From Sphagnum compactum (Eukaryota > Bryophyta > Sphagnopsida > Sphagnales): a DNA stretch of 64,000 nt. Both the position numbers and the translations under genes were made by a program. Positions 12,840 to 25,206 of this stretch are shown piece by piece (positions within the stretch are counted from its first letter, which is position 1; each line of letters starts with the position of its first letter). Under the pieces are notes generated by a model. It did not search any database. It worked only from the letters and a program-made list of their open reading frames with translations, and was not told the origin of the DNA. The stretch lies in contig OZ234501.1 in assembly GCA_965153455.1 (NCBI GenBank), positions 15,302,855 to 15,366,854 of the forward strand. Reading direction: 5' to 3'.

Positions 12840-12935
12840 CCCACCACACCAAACCGAAACCCAAAACCAAAACAAACCCAAAAAAAACCCCCAAACAAAA
12901 AACAAACCCAAACAAAAACCAAAACAAACAAACAC
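12840..12935. repeat. Strand-asymmetric A/C-only tract
   Basis: For about 90 bases the plus strand is almost purely A and C, with only one or two G and essentially no T until the end. The minus strand is therefore G/T only, with several GGG runs separated by T-rich loops, a second but weaker quadruplex candidate. No tandem unit is fixed; it looks like a decayed ACCC/AAAC-type low-complexity tract. Confidence 0.75.
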
Positions 12936-13134
12936 ACGCAGCCAAAGAAAGCAGCAGCAGTAGAGCCGCAGCAGCAGCAGCATCCCACGATGCTCCTACG
13001 GATCAGGCAGTCATGAGCCCCAGAAAGCCCCAGTCAGTCTTCCCACCGCCCTTTTTAATCGCCTAATTCTATGGACTCGATTGGACCCCATGGAGCCCCA
13101 CGCCAGCTTCGACCCTAACATCACCACAACCCCC

Positions 13135-13160
13135 CTTCTTTCCCCCCCCCCCTTCCTTTG
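13135..13160. repeat. Homopolymer C tract in pyrimidine-rich DNA
   Basis: A run of ten C flanked by CT-rich sequence. Similar C runs occur at about 13578-13597 and 15501-15514. They are simple low-complexity DNA. Confidence 0.7.
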
Positions 13161-13317
13161 GCCTTTACTTCTTCTACTACACTTGTGCCTCAGGCTATAG
13201 CCTAGACAAACAGTTTTATTATACTGTAAGTATACCCAGTGCATCTATGAATCTAAAGTGATTTCATTCCTCCCCTGTGTTTTAGAGCATGTGTTTTGCT
13301 GCAGTGTCATATTCTCT

Positions 13318-13371
13318 GTGTGTGTGAGTGAGTGTGTGTGTGTTGATGAGATGATGATGATGATGATGCAG
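13318..13371. repeat. TG and GAT microsatellites
   Basis: A GTGTGTGAGTGAGTGTGTGTGTG stretch of about 20 bases is followed by about six GAT units. No coding frame uses them. Confidence 0.85.
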
Positions 13372-13953
13372 CACTGTGGAAAGCAAGTTTAAGGTGCAGC
13401 AGCTATAAAGCTAGCAAGTGGGTTTTGCAATGCCTTTCTTTACTTTCCTCCTGCTTTGTACTTATTTATATATATACATACATATATCTATCTATCCATC
13501 CCATCAGAGATATATATATAAATTAAAGTAAATTAAAATTGGGTCTTCCTATAGATGTGGATGGACACTCATGCAACTTCCCTCCCCCCCCCCCGCCCAA
13601 AAAAATTTCATGCTCATTTCACTCCAAGGAGAGAGAAGCTTATATTACTACTAATAATACCCAATGAAGTAGTAGCCTAGTTGAGATTGTCAAAGCTGCC
13701 AAATAGAACCTCTACCTCCCAACGAGGCTGGTGAGCTGGTTTCCTTCTTGCTTGTCACTTAAGGAAACAACAACTAGAGTCATATGGATGTCTTTTGTGC
13801 ACTATACATATATACCTAACTTCTTCTTCTTTTTAATTTATTATATACTAGGGACTTTGCTCTCTCATTACTCAGTGTTTTTCTGTGTTGTGGATGGTGG
13901 ATTTGATTGAGTAGCCTATTATGGACTTGTTTTCTTGTTGTTGGCCATCCCAT

Positions 13954-14000
13954 GAGGGAGGGAGGGAGGGAGGACAGTCAATCAGTCAGTCAGCCAATGT
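13954..14000. repeat. GGGA and TCAG tetranucleotide runs
   Basis: Four GGGA units are followed by about four imperfect TCAG units. Simple sequence in the non-coding 13-15 kb stretch. Confidence 0.8.
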
Positions 14001-14159
14001 TTTTTTTGCTTTGTTTGTGCTTTGCTGGGTGAGTAGTAGGAGGGCAACTGGTTTGGGGGATCGAGAGGGGGAGGAGTAGCTAGGACTCAGTTAGAGTGCT
14101 TTCCTTGCTTTTGGGGGCAGTGGGTGATTTTAGTGGTGTATTAAGAAACGGTACTTTAC

Positions 14160-14195
14160 ATAGAGAGAGAGGGAGAGAGAGAGAGAGAGAGAAGG
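14160..14195. repeat. GA microsatellite
   Basis: An interrupted (GA)n tract of about 30 bases, followed by a G run. Confidence 0.9.
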
Positions 14196-14239
14196 GGGGT
14201 AAAGAGTGCGTGAGTTGTACTCAGCAGCTCTGGAGTTCA

Positions 14240-14545
14240 CCACACGTATGAAGTGTACGAAGTGGCTGTGCCCCTTATTATGCGGCACGCTGTGTGGTAA
14301 CGGCCAGTGAGAAGCGGCAACGGCACGTGAAGAGTGCGGGGATCTGGGGTTGCAACAGGGGGGCGCTCGCTCTCCGCGTCGTCGCTTGTAGCATCGTGCG
14401 TCAGTCAGTGCTGACTGTGACTTCATTCTTGTGTGTATGTAGGCTACACGCATCATGGCAGGCATGGCGCAAGTCTCTTTGTGGGGGCGCCTTTGACAGC
14501 TCCTAGGTATCGCGTGCGTGCAGGCGCGTATCGACTTTACTCTTT
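14240..14545. promoter_or_regulatory. CpG-rich island in AT-rich surroundings
   Basis: This 300-base stretch is markedly GC- and CpG-rich (many CGC, GCG and CGT words around 14280-14410 and 14500-14535) although the flanks are AT-rich simple repeats. In a genome where methylated CpG decays, such a patch may be an unmethylated promoter or first exon. Open frames on both strands show no known domain, so the transcript, if any, is unknown. Confidence 0.35.
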
Positions 14546-14599
14546 ACTACTACTACCTAGCTACTAACGCATGATCATTTTCTGCTCCTCAGATCTCTC

Positions 14600-14601
14600 T
14601 T

Positions 14602-14632
<31 letters not shown>

Positions 14633-14635
14633 TTC
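14600..14635. repeat. CT/CA microsatellite
   Basis: A (TC)n run of about 24 bases runs directly into (CA)n. Further TC runs lie at 14889-14905 and 14949-14960. All lie in the non-coding stretch between the CpG-rich patch and the 38-bp array. Confidence 0.9.
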
Positions 14636-15614
14636 AAACAAACAAAAAAGCCCCATCATCTGTTGCCGTATGCAGCAGCTGCCGTTCTGTTGAACGCATA
14701 TAGCTACTACATAACCCAAAATACAAAACTCATCAATTTCATTAGTTTTGTTTCAGTTTCCTAGGTTAGGTAGAAAGACATCAACAAAACAAGCTCCTTG
14801 CACACCCCCACCTACCTTTCTTAAAAAGGATCTTCCCATACCTCAGCTTTCTTTTTTGAAGGGTGGCTGGCTGGTGGGGTCTCTTGCCTCTCTCTCTCTC
14901 TCTGTCTTTCTTTCTGTTCACTCATTTTGTTGCTGGGAAGTAGGTATCTCTCTCTCTCGATTTCCATCATACCCAAGACATCAATCTCATCAGCTCAGCT
15001 CCACCCAATCTTTTTCTGAGGAGCTAGTGCTGTATCCATTGGCTAAATTCTACACCCACCGCTGCAAGTTTTTTTTCCTTAAGACTGTCGATACAATTAA
15101 CATCCCAGTTGTGATATGGGCTCATATCTATCTAAACCTTCAGTGGAGGTCCTATTTCTGGACTCCTAATGTGATTTCATAGATTCAGAACTGGGCTTGG
15201 TGATTCTTGCAATCATCTGTCCAAGCTGAGTCTGTGTAGTATTGATGTTTCTTTGTAGTCAGATCTGATGTGGGTCCCATTTTCCGCACTCCATCCCAGG
15301 CTGACAACGCCCTTCCTTTGGCCCCACTCTGCACAGCAGGTAGTAGAAATTATAACACACTTTGAACCCCGCACACAAGGTGCCAGGCCCCCACCCAACC
15401 AAGTCCTTGATTGGGTAACTTAGGAAGCTAGGCATATCTGATCCCTTTCAAAGGAAGGAAGCTCCAATTGCACCACCTCAAGCTTCAGCTCCCATCACTC
15501 TCCCCCCCCCCCATCCCCCACTCTTTATGCTCCTGATTCCAAAGGCAAAAATGTTCTGTCACATTTTCCAAATGTACCAAATGTTTTGGGTAAGTGAGTG
15601 ATGGGTGATAATGA

Positions 15615-15905
15615 AACTCATCACCAGTTCACATCTCAATCCAAGTCTCAAGAACTCATCACCAGTTCACATCTCAATCCAAGTCTCAAGAACTCATCAC
15701 CAGTTCACATCTCAATCCAAGTCTCAAGAACTCCTCACCAGTTCACATCTCAATCCAAGTCTCAAGAACTCCTCACCAGTTCACATCTCAATCCAAGTCT
15801 CAAGAACTCCTCACCAGTTCACATCTCAATCCAAGTCTCAAGAACTCCTCACCAGTTCACATCTCAATCCAAGTCTCGAGAACTCATCACCAGTTCACAT
15901 CTCAT
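15615..15905. repeat. 38-bp tandem array, about 7.7 copies
   Basis: Units start at 15615, 15653, 15691, 15729, 15767, 15805, 15843 and 15881; the last is cut after about 24 bases. Each unit runs AACTC(A/C)TCACCAGTTC, then ACATCTCAATCC, then AAGTCTCAAG. Units differ only by an A/C change at one site (A in units 1-3 and the last, C in the middle ones) and one CTCAAG/CTCGAG change. The pattern implies recent amplification. Because 38 is not a multiple of three, the plus-strand frames stay open only as a by-product of the unit sequence; I do not call a protein. Confidence 0.95.
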
Positions 15906-18900
15906 TTTGACCTAAATTCCGAGCATTCCAAAAAAAATTTAAATGACCACATTTTTTTCTTGCAATAACCAATTTTCCTATGCATCAGGGGGGGGGTGAA
16001 AAAATTAAAATTAAAATTAAAATGGGAGCTTGGCTGCGGGCTTTACCGGAATCGAGCATGCACTCGGCTCTTTACAAAATCCACAAAATCAAAATATCAA
16101 GAAGGCCACTATCATAGGGCCTTTAACCTTGGGTATAAAATATTCCTGAAAACCCTTGGTCCTTGTTAATACCCATGGGAAATGGGAAAATATTTGCAAT
16201 GACCAAAGTGTAGGGGTGGTTCAAGGCTTTCAGAATATTCCACAAACCCCAAGCCTTCTCTAACTAACCCTTGGTTATGTTAATATTCAGGGGCCAACTG
16301 CTTTTTTTTTAAATGGCTCCTATGGTTAACAAAAATGGACCACTGTTTTGAGAAGATTCCTCATAACCATGGTTCTTCTAGGAATACTAAGTCCCATTAT
16401 TCTACACTACTAGTTTGAACCCCGTGCCTAATGCACAGGTGTGTTATTTCAACAATGTTTGGTTCATGTTTTAGTTTTACAAAAATACAAAAGTGAAAAA
16501 GAAACACTTTATTTTTATTATACAAAATAATAATAAAAACAGAAAACACATAAAAAAATAAACTAATATAAGTTTGGCTTACCCCTAATAAAACAAGGGC
16601 CTTGCCATTTACATTAAAAAAGTATCTTAAGGCAAAAGGAAAATGATGGAAAAACTCAAATATTTCACCATTCAAAAATGATATAATCTTCATTAAAAAA
16701 ATCCTCTAAAAGAAACCAGAATCCTTCAAGATATTACAACTGTAGAACCAATCTCAAGTTTCAATGCAAGCCAAAATATCATCCTTCAAAAATCCTCACA
16801 TAATACCAAAAATGGATCTATTATATCATGGGGGCCACAATCCATTAAGCTACTATAATAGTCCATAATGAATCTAAACAAAATAATCCAAAAAGCTCAA
16901 TGGCAAAGAGCACAATAGGATTTTCATTTGCTCGTCAACAACTTTGAACCCAAGACCTTTGCGATATCAAACAAGGGTCATATCACTAAGCTATCACCCC
17001 TTGAGACATAACCATGACATGTTTGTTTTGTAAGTTCATGGAATTTCAATGTCTTGCTATTGCCCAATCCTTCGCAATACATGTTAATGAATGTTGGGCG
17101 GATATGAAAATGGACACCAAACCTCAATTAAGGTGGTTGACGCTATTTGAGGTTGTTTGCCTAAACATCAACACATATTCAATGATATAATCAAAGCATT
17201 CTTGCAAGTGATTTCAAGTTGTTTGTCATGTAAGCAAACCTTCTTCCAAGTTGAATATAATAAATAATAGGGAATATGTTTTTTAATGTTCAAAGAGAAA
17301 AATTCCTTCAATGATATGATTATAAAAATGTGCTTAATGTGATCATAGTCATAAGGAAATCTTTGGATGCCATAGACAATGGGATAAACAACTTCTTTAA
17401 CATAGTTTTTCATTCTTGGATTGTTCATCCACTGTGCATTTTGAGAACATTTATATATGGAATGAATTTTCACCACCTCAATGCATAAATCATCCATTTC
17501 AAATGTATTATCTAGTCAATCATTTGTAAACGACACAAATAAGGTTGAAGTAATGTTCATCCAATGTCCTACTTTGGAACCTTCTAATGATTCCATAGAT
17601 GAACTTTAACTCAAAGTATATTGGTAGGAACCAAAAGAAATATAATTTTTAAAACCTCACTAGCAACATTTAAAACCATCGATTGTCATGTACAATTACA
17701 TTTGCAAGTTTGAAGAAACTTTTTATCAAAAGTACTAACAATATGCATCAACTTCTTCACATTGCCCATTTTTTTCATTATTGTTTCACTCAACAATTCA
17801 TCCTCTTTGGCCTACTTATATTAATCCATGCACATGTTGATTTACTTCAAAGGTTTGCCATATCCTAAATTTGGTATTCATCATCTACCACAAATTTTGA
17901 GTAAGCATTTTCAAAATAATGTTATTGTTTTGACAAATTGAATGAAAAGGAAGCATGTTGATTAATTCAGTGGTCCAAGGTGTATTTGATTTTTATATGC
18001 ATGCATGTTTGTAAGGTTCAATTAGATTGAATTTAAGAATTAATTCTTGGTGCATTTTAGTTTCTTCCTAAAATGCACATTATAGATATTTTATCACCAT
18101 GGCCTAATAGACAAAAAAATTTATAACAATATTTTGACATAATTTGCATAAATGTGTTCACACGTGTATCACATGCACATGCAATCATCATAAATAATAT
18201 ATAATCTTGAATATTTTTCAACCACATAGAATGATAAACATGTTTTTTCTAAGATGATATCAAAAGACAACATATTCATAAAACATTTGAACATTATAAT
18301 TCAACTTGAGCTCACGTTGCTTTGCATGCCATTTATGATGAAATGATGGAATAAATGAGTTCATTTTGTGAAAACTAAGTTCAATTTGATTGAAAATATT
18401 GAATGACATTGCATGCAACTTGAATTGAATTCAAATTCATTACATTCATGAAATTCAATTAAAGATAAATGAAATGCAAATTGATGCAAATGGTGTGATG
18501 ATTTGCTTTGGACTTTCATCATTCATTACTATGGTGTCTAGAAGAAAAACAAGTATGAAAAGACACCTTTCAATGTGGAAATAGTTTTGTGACAAATGTT
18601 TAATTTTGAAATTATCCAAAATTAAGATGACTTATGGAACCTAAAAGTTCTCTTACTTAAACCAACACCAATGAATGGTTGTTACTAGAATTAAATCATA
18701 AGTAAAAAAAATCAACATCATCATAATTAATGAAACCATGCATGTATGTAGGTAAAATGGAAAAACCACAAACCAATTTTTGTAGTTTACATAATTTAGG
18801 TTATACACATGATAAATTTATCCACTTAAAGTTTTAAATGGATGAAATTAACATTGCATTCTTCATATTTTCATCTATTGTGCATCTTTTGGAGATTACT

Positions 18901-20160
18901 TGTACTTGAAAGTTCTTTAAACAATGGCCTTTTGAAAAGATTATCAACTATCCTCCAAATAGGTAAATAAATGTATTATGACTCAAAATTAAAATAGGAA
19001 GGAAAACATAGTTCTAGTGATGAAAAATTTGAAACTAGTACAAGGAAAGTAGTTCATATGGTCATTTGCCTTGATAATTCCAATTCAAGAATGTTGAAAA
19101 CCATACAAAAGATTATGCAAAGGTGTCTCTTCATATATCTATGTCTTTTCATATATTTATATGTTTTCGAGCTGATTTTTTTTCAACATCATAATCACAT
19201 ATGATGAAAGTGACAAGCAAACTTTCAATACCTTTTGCATCAATTTGCACCTCATTTCTTTTCAATTGAATTTAAATCCAACTCAAATGAATATGAATCC
19301 AATAAAATTTAAATTTAATTTAAGTTGAATATAATTTCAATTTGATCAAATTAAAATTCAGTTTTAATTTAGTTGAATTCAAATACATTCAATGGAATTT
19401 TAATTTCATTCAATCGAATCTAAACTCAATTAAATTTGAATCAATTGAAATTCAATTCAATTCAAGTTACATCCAATGTCATTCAATATTATCATTTGAA
19501 TGGAATCAACTCTTTTTTTTATGATCATTATCACTAATATTGCATAACAACACAAAACCTAAGTAATTCATTAGACTAGAAAATAACTAAATTCATTGAA
19601 TATGAAATTTACACTTGGCAATGTAATTTGGTATATTTTATAATATTTTTATTTTATAATAATTACTATCCATGCCTTAAAATGTATAATCAACATATAG
19701 TCTAAAAAGTAACTTAGTTTTTAAAGAGACAACTCAATGTTTATGCCAACCAATTATAACATGTATTAATGATACATTGTGTCAAAGATTGGATGTATCA
19801 CATTTATATTGAATTGTTTATAAATCTAAAGTTTAAGATGTATTTTCTTTCTCATATTTAGCTCAAATGAAACATGAAAACTCATTCTTGAAGTTTTTTC
19901 AAAGCTTTACATGTGTATAATAAATATACATATCAAATATCAAGTCATTTGAAAGAAGAACACATTTGAATTTCATTGTTTAATGACAATTCAAAACATT
20001 CTTTTCCACAAAAAAATGATTTCATGACATGATTTGTAAAATAAAATAAAAAATACACACTAATTTTTTTTACTTTCTATGAAAAATATTTATGAATAAC
20101 ACAAATGAAATGTTAATATGGTAAGTCCCAACATTTTAACTATGTATTTTAATTTACACT
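15906..20160. other. AT-rich intergenic DNA without recognised genes
   Basis: This stretch is long and AT-rich with scattered open frames (16397-16693 minus, 17168-17497 minus, 17683-17868 plus) that show no known domain and are probably chance. It probably consists of transposon debris too old to classify by eye. Confidence 0.5.
19260..19505. repeat. AATTGAA/TTCAATT low-complexity block
   Basis: About 245 bases are built almost entirely from variants of the near-palindromic word AATTGAATT/TTCAATT. Spacing is irregular, so it resembles a decayed minisatellite rather than a clean array. It could fold into many short hairpins. Confidence 0.65.
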
Positions 20161-20839
20161 ATCACTAGTAGAAATTTTAGGTTTTGCAACTAATTTTTAG
20201 TTGTATGCAACACTATGTATGCAACATGTATATACAGTGTTAATATATGTGTTCATCCATACATACCAATTCAAATGTAGTTGCACCTTATATGTAATTT
20301 TCTTTGCGACTGCAATGCAATAATCGATTTAGGACACATGCTTAAAATTTGAGCAAATTGTTTTTGAACACATGTCACTTTTAATTCTTTTTTGTTTTCA
20401 AAATTAAAAATTCACTGGATTAATTTCAATCGTTAAAGTTTTTACCAATAGGATGATGACATGTGGCACACATTGAAACGTCCATTGACCATTTGACATA
20501 TGTCCATTTTGGAACACCAATTATATGGTGACACGTGGAAATTAAGGCCCACTTATCCTTCATCTTTAAATATTAATTAATGAAATTTGAATCATTCAAT
20601 TTTGGGTTCATAAGATGTTGACACGTGGTGCCTAAGTAGGTAGGTATTTATTACACCCTATTAAGTAGGTAAGTAGGCCTAGGTGTGTATGCAGGTTGAA
20701 AGATATGTTTAAGCTAGATAGGTAAGTTTAGAATTATTTTATTTTATTTTTGGGTTTAGCCATTTAAAGTCAAGTTTTTTTTATTAACTCATCCCAATAG
20801 CATTTGGTATTTCATTTGTGAACTAGCTATTGCACCTAC

Positions 20840-23800
20840 TTATATAGTGTGCAAAATTAGATTGGAAATCAAAAGATATGGGACAAAAAATTCAATTACA
20901 AACATCACCAACTTAATTGCACATTAGATGCAACTAATGCACTAATACTTATGTTATGTACTAACCTAGTTTACTTACTAGCTCTATATCAATATATTAA
21001 TAAACATATTAATAAATAGGTAATAATACAATAATATTATGGTGTTAATAATATTATTAAATATTTTAAATAATTATGATTACTTATAATGATTAATAAC
21101 TAGTAATATTTTAATAGTATTACTTAGCTTAAACTAGTAATTAACTTTGGATGTCCAGATACTTATAAGTTAATTAATGTAACCTATTTACCATATTTAC
21201 CATATTTATCTTAACATAAATAATAAAATTTAAATATATAATATGTATTGAAAAATATTATTCACTATCATTATAATTATAATAGATTTTTAAATCATAT
21301 TTATGATTACTCATAATAATTTATAATATTAATACCTTATTTAGGTCAATAGTTAAGTAGCTAACCTAGGTTAGAATATTTATAAATTAATTAGTATCTT
21401 ACTAGCCATATGTGTATTAACATAATTAATAATTTTAAAATAATATTAATATTACAATTTTAAAAAAAGAAATTAGTTATAATAATAATTAATAACTATT
21501 ATTCCTTTTGATAATTATTATTATTGTTAAGTTAATAATATTAGTAATAAATATAATTCTAATTTTAATAAAAACTTAGTAGCTATGATTACTTATATTA
21601 ATTAATAATTAATAGCATTCGTTTTAGAATAAAATATTGAATAACAATAATAATACTTAGTGATATTAACTATTTGTATTAATATTAATCTTTATTATAT
21701 CACCAAGGAAGGTGGGGCATTTTTGAAAAATTCTGGGATCAAAGTTTTGTTCATTTTTCCTTGATTTCTTTTTGTTTCACTGAATGTACACTTTTTAGAG
21801 TAAAATTCCAAATAACATTCATGAATAAAATAGGTGAAATTTTTTAAAAGTTTGAATTTCCAAAAAACTTATTTAAATATATTTGACATGATCACAAGTA
21901 TAGTGGCCTCAACCTTTTTGACAAGGTGGCATACACAGGATTACAAACCAGAGGTCCAAGTCCCTTGGAATGTCCAAGGTCCTTGGGGGGGACCTAGTGG
22001 TGGAGTTCCTTTTAATGATGGCCTAGCAACGGGCATCAAAGGGTTGAAGATCAAGAGCAATACAAGAGTTTTTTTTTCTCTGAGTGTTGAATATGATAAA
22101 CGTGGCAAATCATTTCACTCCCCTCACCATGGCAATCCTTTTTCTGACCGTGCAGAGAAACTCCAAGAACTTGAGGTGAGTCTCATATGCATCTTGTGAT
22201 TTAGGCAAGTAGGTCAAAACATGATTGAAATTGGATTTGGATTTTTTTTTCAATATTTTATGAAAGTTATGTCATGTGCATTGTGAATATATTCATAGAC
22301 TCAGTTGAAAAAAATTAGCATTTTTGGAAAGTTAGCAAAATTGCATAATTATTTGTAGAAATAATCATTCTCTCCTCAACAAATGAATCATGATTTGTAT
22401 GTAGGTTCTAAGTTTTATATATGCCCATTGCCATTTGTGTAGATAAAATTCAACTACCCTAATGAGTATCTTCAACAAATTTGGGGAGTTCCGGGTAAAA
22501 AACATGGTTACCATGTAGGAAAACGTCTGGCGACGTGTGTCACTTCCATCACATTCAAGACCAACATCAAAACCTATGGCCCCTATGGCAACCCTAAACC
22601 TGGAGATCAAAGCTTCACAATGTGTTTATATTAATTACATGTAATAAAAAAATAAATTTCAAAATCATCTTTGACTAATTTTAAAAACAGTAATAGTTTA
22701 CTGCATAATGATAATAATGATGTTGATATTAAAATGATAGGAAAAATATTTATATATTTACTGAAATAATTACTAAATATATAATTATTAAATTATTAAA
22801 TTATTTTCGAATGACTAATGTACTTATTAAGGATTAATTTTTTATATATTTAAACAATAAAAATTTAAGTATAATAAATCATAATAGCTCTAACAAGTGA
22901 CATAATCTCATATAATAATAAATAATAGTTAACCTAGGGTAGCTACAAATTACATTATTATTATATAATTACTAGGAAATGTTTATATAGTTTTAAGTTA
23001 TTATATTTCAAATTTATAATTAAAATTATTAATTATGAATCACTCAATGATTATAATCAATTACTAATATATATTTTTTAATTTTCAGTTTTATTATTTT
23101 ATTAATTTATATTAATTAATTTAGTAATTAAAATGGAAATCTAATAAATTATTTATACAAATGCAGAAATTCTTTTCGAAGGAAAAATACACCAATTAAA
23201 TATATATAATATTTTTGTGATAGTTCAGTAATAACTATAATGAGTGAAGTAATAACATATGAATAATAAAAATAAAATAGTTAACCTTGGTTACCAACTA
23301 GCTACAATAATAATTGAATTAATGTTATTTTTATTTTTAAATATTTACATTTATATTTATTATTAACTATAAAAATGAAAATAATTATGGAAATTATTAT
23401 AATTAAAATAGTTATCCTAAATTCTATTTTAATTATATTATTAAATTTAAAAAGTATTACTCAATATTTATACTTAATAGTTAATAATTATTAATTACTG
23501 AATATTTCAGTTATTATATTAATTTATTTGGTTACAAAATAGTACTTAATTAGTTATTAATAATTAGGTATTAATTAAAATATTAGCCAATTACTAATTA
23601 GTTAAATTGGTTGATAGATCATTATACTTATGTATAATCAAAATTAAATAATATTACTGTTTATATAACTAGTAAATTAAATAATATTAAATATTACTTA
23701 ATAATATAAATAGTTGAATAATCATAATATATTGATGATTATAATTATAAATAATTAGTTAGTTTTTAGTTTAGTTGTTAATTAATTAATTAGTTAGTTA

Positions 23801-23880
23801 GTTGTCACTTACCTATTTAATTATATACTTTTGAAAATGAGAATGAAAGCCAAAACATATGGCATAAAATTTTTAATTGC
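20840..23880. other. Extremely AT-rich block
   Basis: Except for the lectin exons at 21.9-22.6 kb, the DNA is dominated by TAATAATTA-type words with very few G or C. No open frame of note occurs outside the lectin exons. It could serve as matrix-attachment-like DNA or simply be decayed transposon; no further function can be supported. Confidence 0.7.
21888..22634 (+). pseudogene. Jacalin-related lectin, truncated at its C-terminus
   Basis: Two exons, 21888-22175 and 22443-22634, are joined by a GT-AG intron of 267 bp and give 159 residues from the ATG at 21888. Residues about 29-75 carry the jacalin-fold start (QGPWGGPSGGVPFNDG, then GIKGLKIKSN and FFSLSVEYDKRGKSF). Exon 2 continues with NYPNEYLQQIWG, VTSITFKTNIKTYGPYGN and a strand around QSFTMCLY. 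The family normally ends with two further strands (about 25-30 residues, GKIVGFxGRSG...LDAIG type) that complete the sugar-binding site; a stop at 22632 removes them. Jacalin-related lectins bind mannose or galactose glycans and are used in plant defence and stress responses. The retained intron argues against a retrocopy. The frame is otherwise free of stops, so a short product is possible, but sugar binding is doubtful. The start codon is the least certain point. Confidence 0.72.
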
Positions 23881-23937
23881 AAGTCATTTGCGACTAAACA
23901 TTCTCTGTGATTAGCGATGGGGGCTACATCCAAATAT

Positions 23938-24375
23938 CATTTTTCCTAGGACTTCCAAATTGGGAGTCTCGAAATTCTCAAAATTGGGACTCCTTGCACT
24001 TTGGAGGCTCGTAACGTTTTTTATCGACTTGATGTTTGAAGTAAAGTTGTAACGTTCATCAAGAGCTTTTCAACGATATGTGGCATGCCACCTACACGCA
24101 TGTAATTCAAGGTGATTCTTGACTTTTAATGGTCAGAAGTCAAATTTACTTTTTAACTCCCGACCTTTCTTTCAACCATAACTTGTGTTATAAGTATTCA
24201 AATGGGTCAGGCGAGCCCATTTTAGACATATAAATCTTAAGAGCTTTACAATGGTATAAGGAACTTTTCAATCCAATGAATTTTAACCTTTGAAATCATT
24301 TAATGAAAATTCGAAACTCCGTAAAGACTCCAACTCCCAAAGTGAGAATTCACTTGGGAGTGTGTGGGCTCATTC
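23938..24375. mobile_element. Diverged LTR fragment related to the 40-47 kb gypsy element
   Basis: This interval matches 46762-47195 in order. Landmarks are TTGGGAGTC/TTGGAGTCCCG, AGAGCTTTTCAAC (identical), GACTTTTA(A/G)TGGTC, CATAACTTG, CATTTTAGACAT (identical), ATGGTATAA/ATGATATAA and CTTGGGAGTGTG (at the end). Divergence is much greater than between the two LTRs at 40.6 and 46.4 kb, so it is an older relative, present here as a lone fragment with no coding part beside it. Confidence 0.75.
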
Positions 24376-24468
24376 CCTCACACTCTCCCACACTCCCAGG
24401 TTGCATTATCGATCTGTACCTTTCCATGCCTTTGTTTTGATCGCAAGCCCAAGGCTATGGTCGTTACA

Positions 24469-24527
24469 AACATTATGAATGAATTCCATCTATTGGAAGA
24501 TGGTGTTTAATGTTCACATCTGTTACA
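24469..24527 (+). repeat. 60-bp module shared with the 3' ends of the 33-35 kb solo LTRs
   Basis: About 59 bases here match the last 60 bases of the solo LTR at 33879-34552 and its older sister ending at 35084 (shared core GAATTCCATCTATTGGAAGA followed by TGGTGT). Upstream, the 24.4 kb sequence does not match the rest of that LTR, so only the terminal module is present. Confidence 0.75.
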
Positions 24528-24950
24528 CTAGGTTAATTATTAGAATGGTAACCTATTATAGGTATATTTAAACATATTATATATAATAATTTTTTTATGT
24601 TTAGTTAAGTAATTTACAAAGTAACCTACATTATGAAATCTAGGTTTTATTAAGTAACACACATTTGTTAACTTAATAAGTATGTTAACCTAGGCTAGTG
24701 TGTTAAATAGTTAAAAACTTAAGCAGTTATGTGTCATCTTTTTCAAAATGATTATTAATATTGTACTCATAATTACAAATTAACAATAGATTGTTTAATA
24801 CATATACACATGCATATGAATTCATTACTTCAAAAACTTCATGGCACATAAAAAATTATGACATGTTATGACAAATATTGGTGTTATAAATTCAAAACAC
24901 ACAAAAACTTATGGTGTCACAACAAATCATGGATTACCATGAAAATTTGT

Positions 24951-25206
24951 GACACCTTGTTGCCAAATGGCACGCCATATCATTATCACATGGAAAACCA
25001 AGTCGTTATTAATCATAAAGGACAACAATATTTTCAACTAGCTAATAAATGAAATTAATTCAAAAAATCAATGACACGAATCATGATGTCGACAAAGAGG
25101 ACCACATCATCTTGTTGGCATATAACATGCCATGTCATCATCATGGGAGATTGAGTCATTATTAGTCACAAAGGTGAATGGTTTTTGCAACTAACTAATT
25201 AACGAA
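24951..25206. repeat. Diverged direct repeat, period about 155 bp
   Basis: 24951-25050 and 25106-25206 align throughout, sharing CTTGTTG, ATGCCAT/ACGCCAT, TCATTATTAGTCACAAAGG (first copy TCGTTATTAATCATAAAGG) and CAACTA...AATGAA/AACGAA. A weaker third copy may lie at 25280-25358. They lie next to the possible right end of the CACTA-like element and may be its subterminal repeats. Confidence 0.5.

Noticed and set aside
13440-13515. TATATA-rich stretch considered as a promoter
   Set aside because: It is a simple TA/TC repeat with no start or exon that it could serve.
15598-15915. Overlapping 105- and 101-codon open frames across the 38-bp array
   Set aside because: The frames are a by-product of a tandem unit that lacks stops; the same peptide words recur in shifted frames and no family matches.
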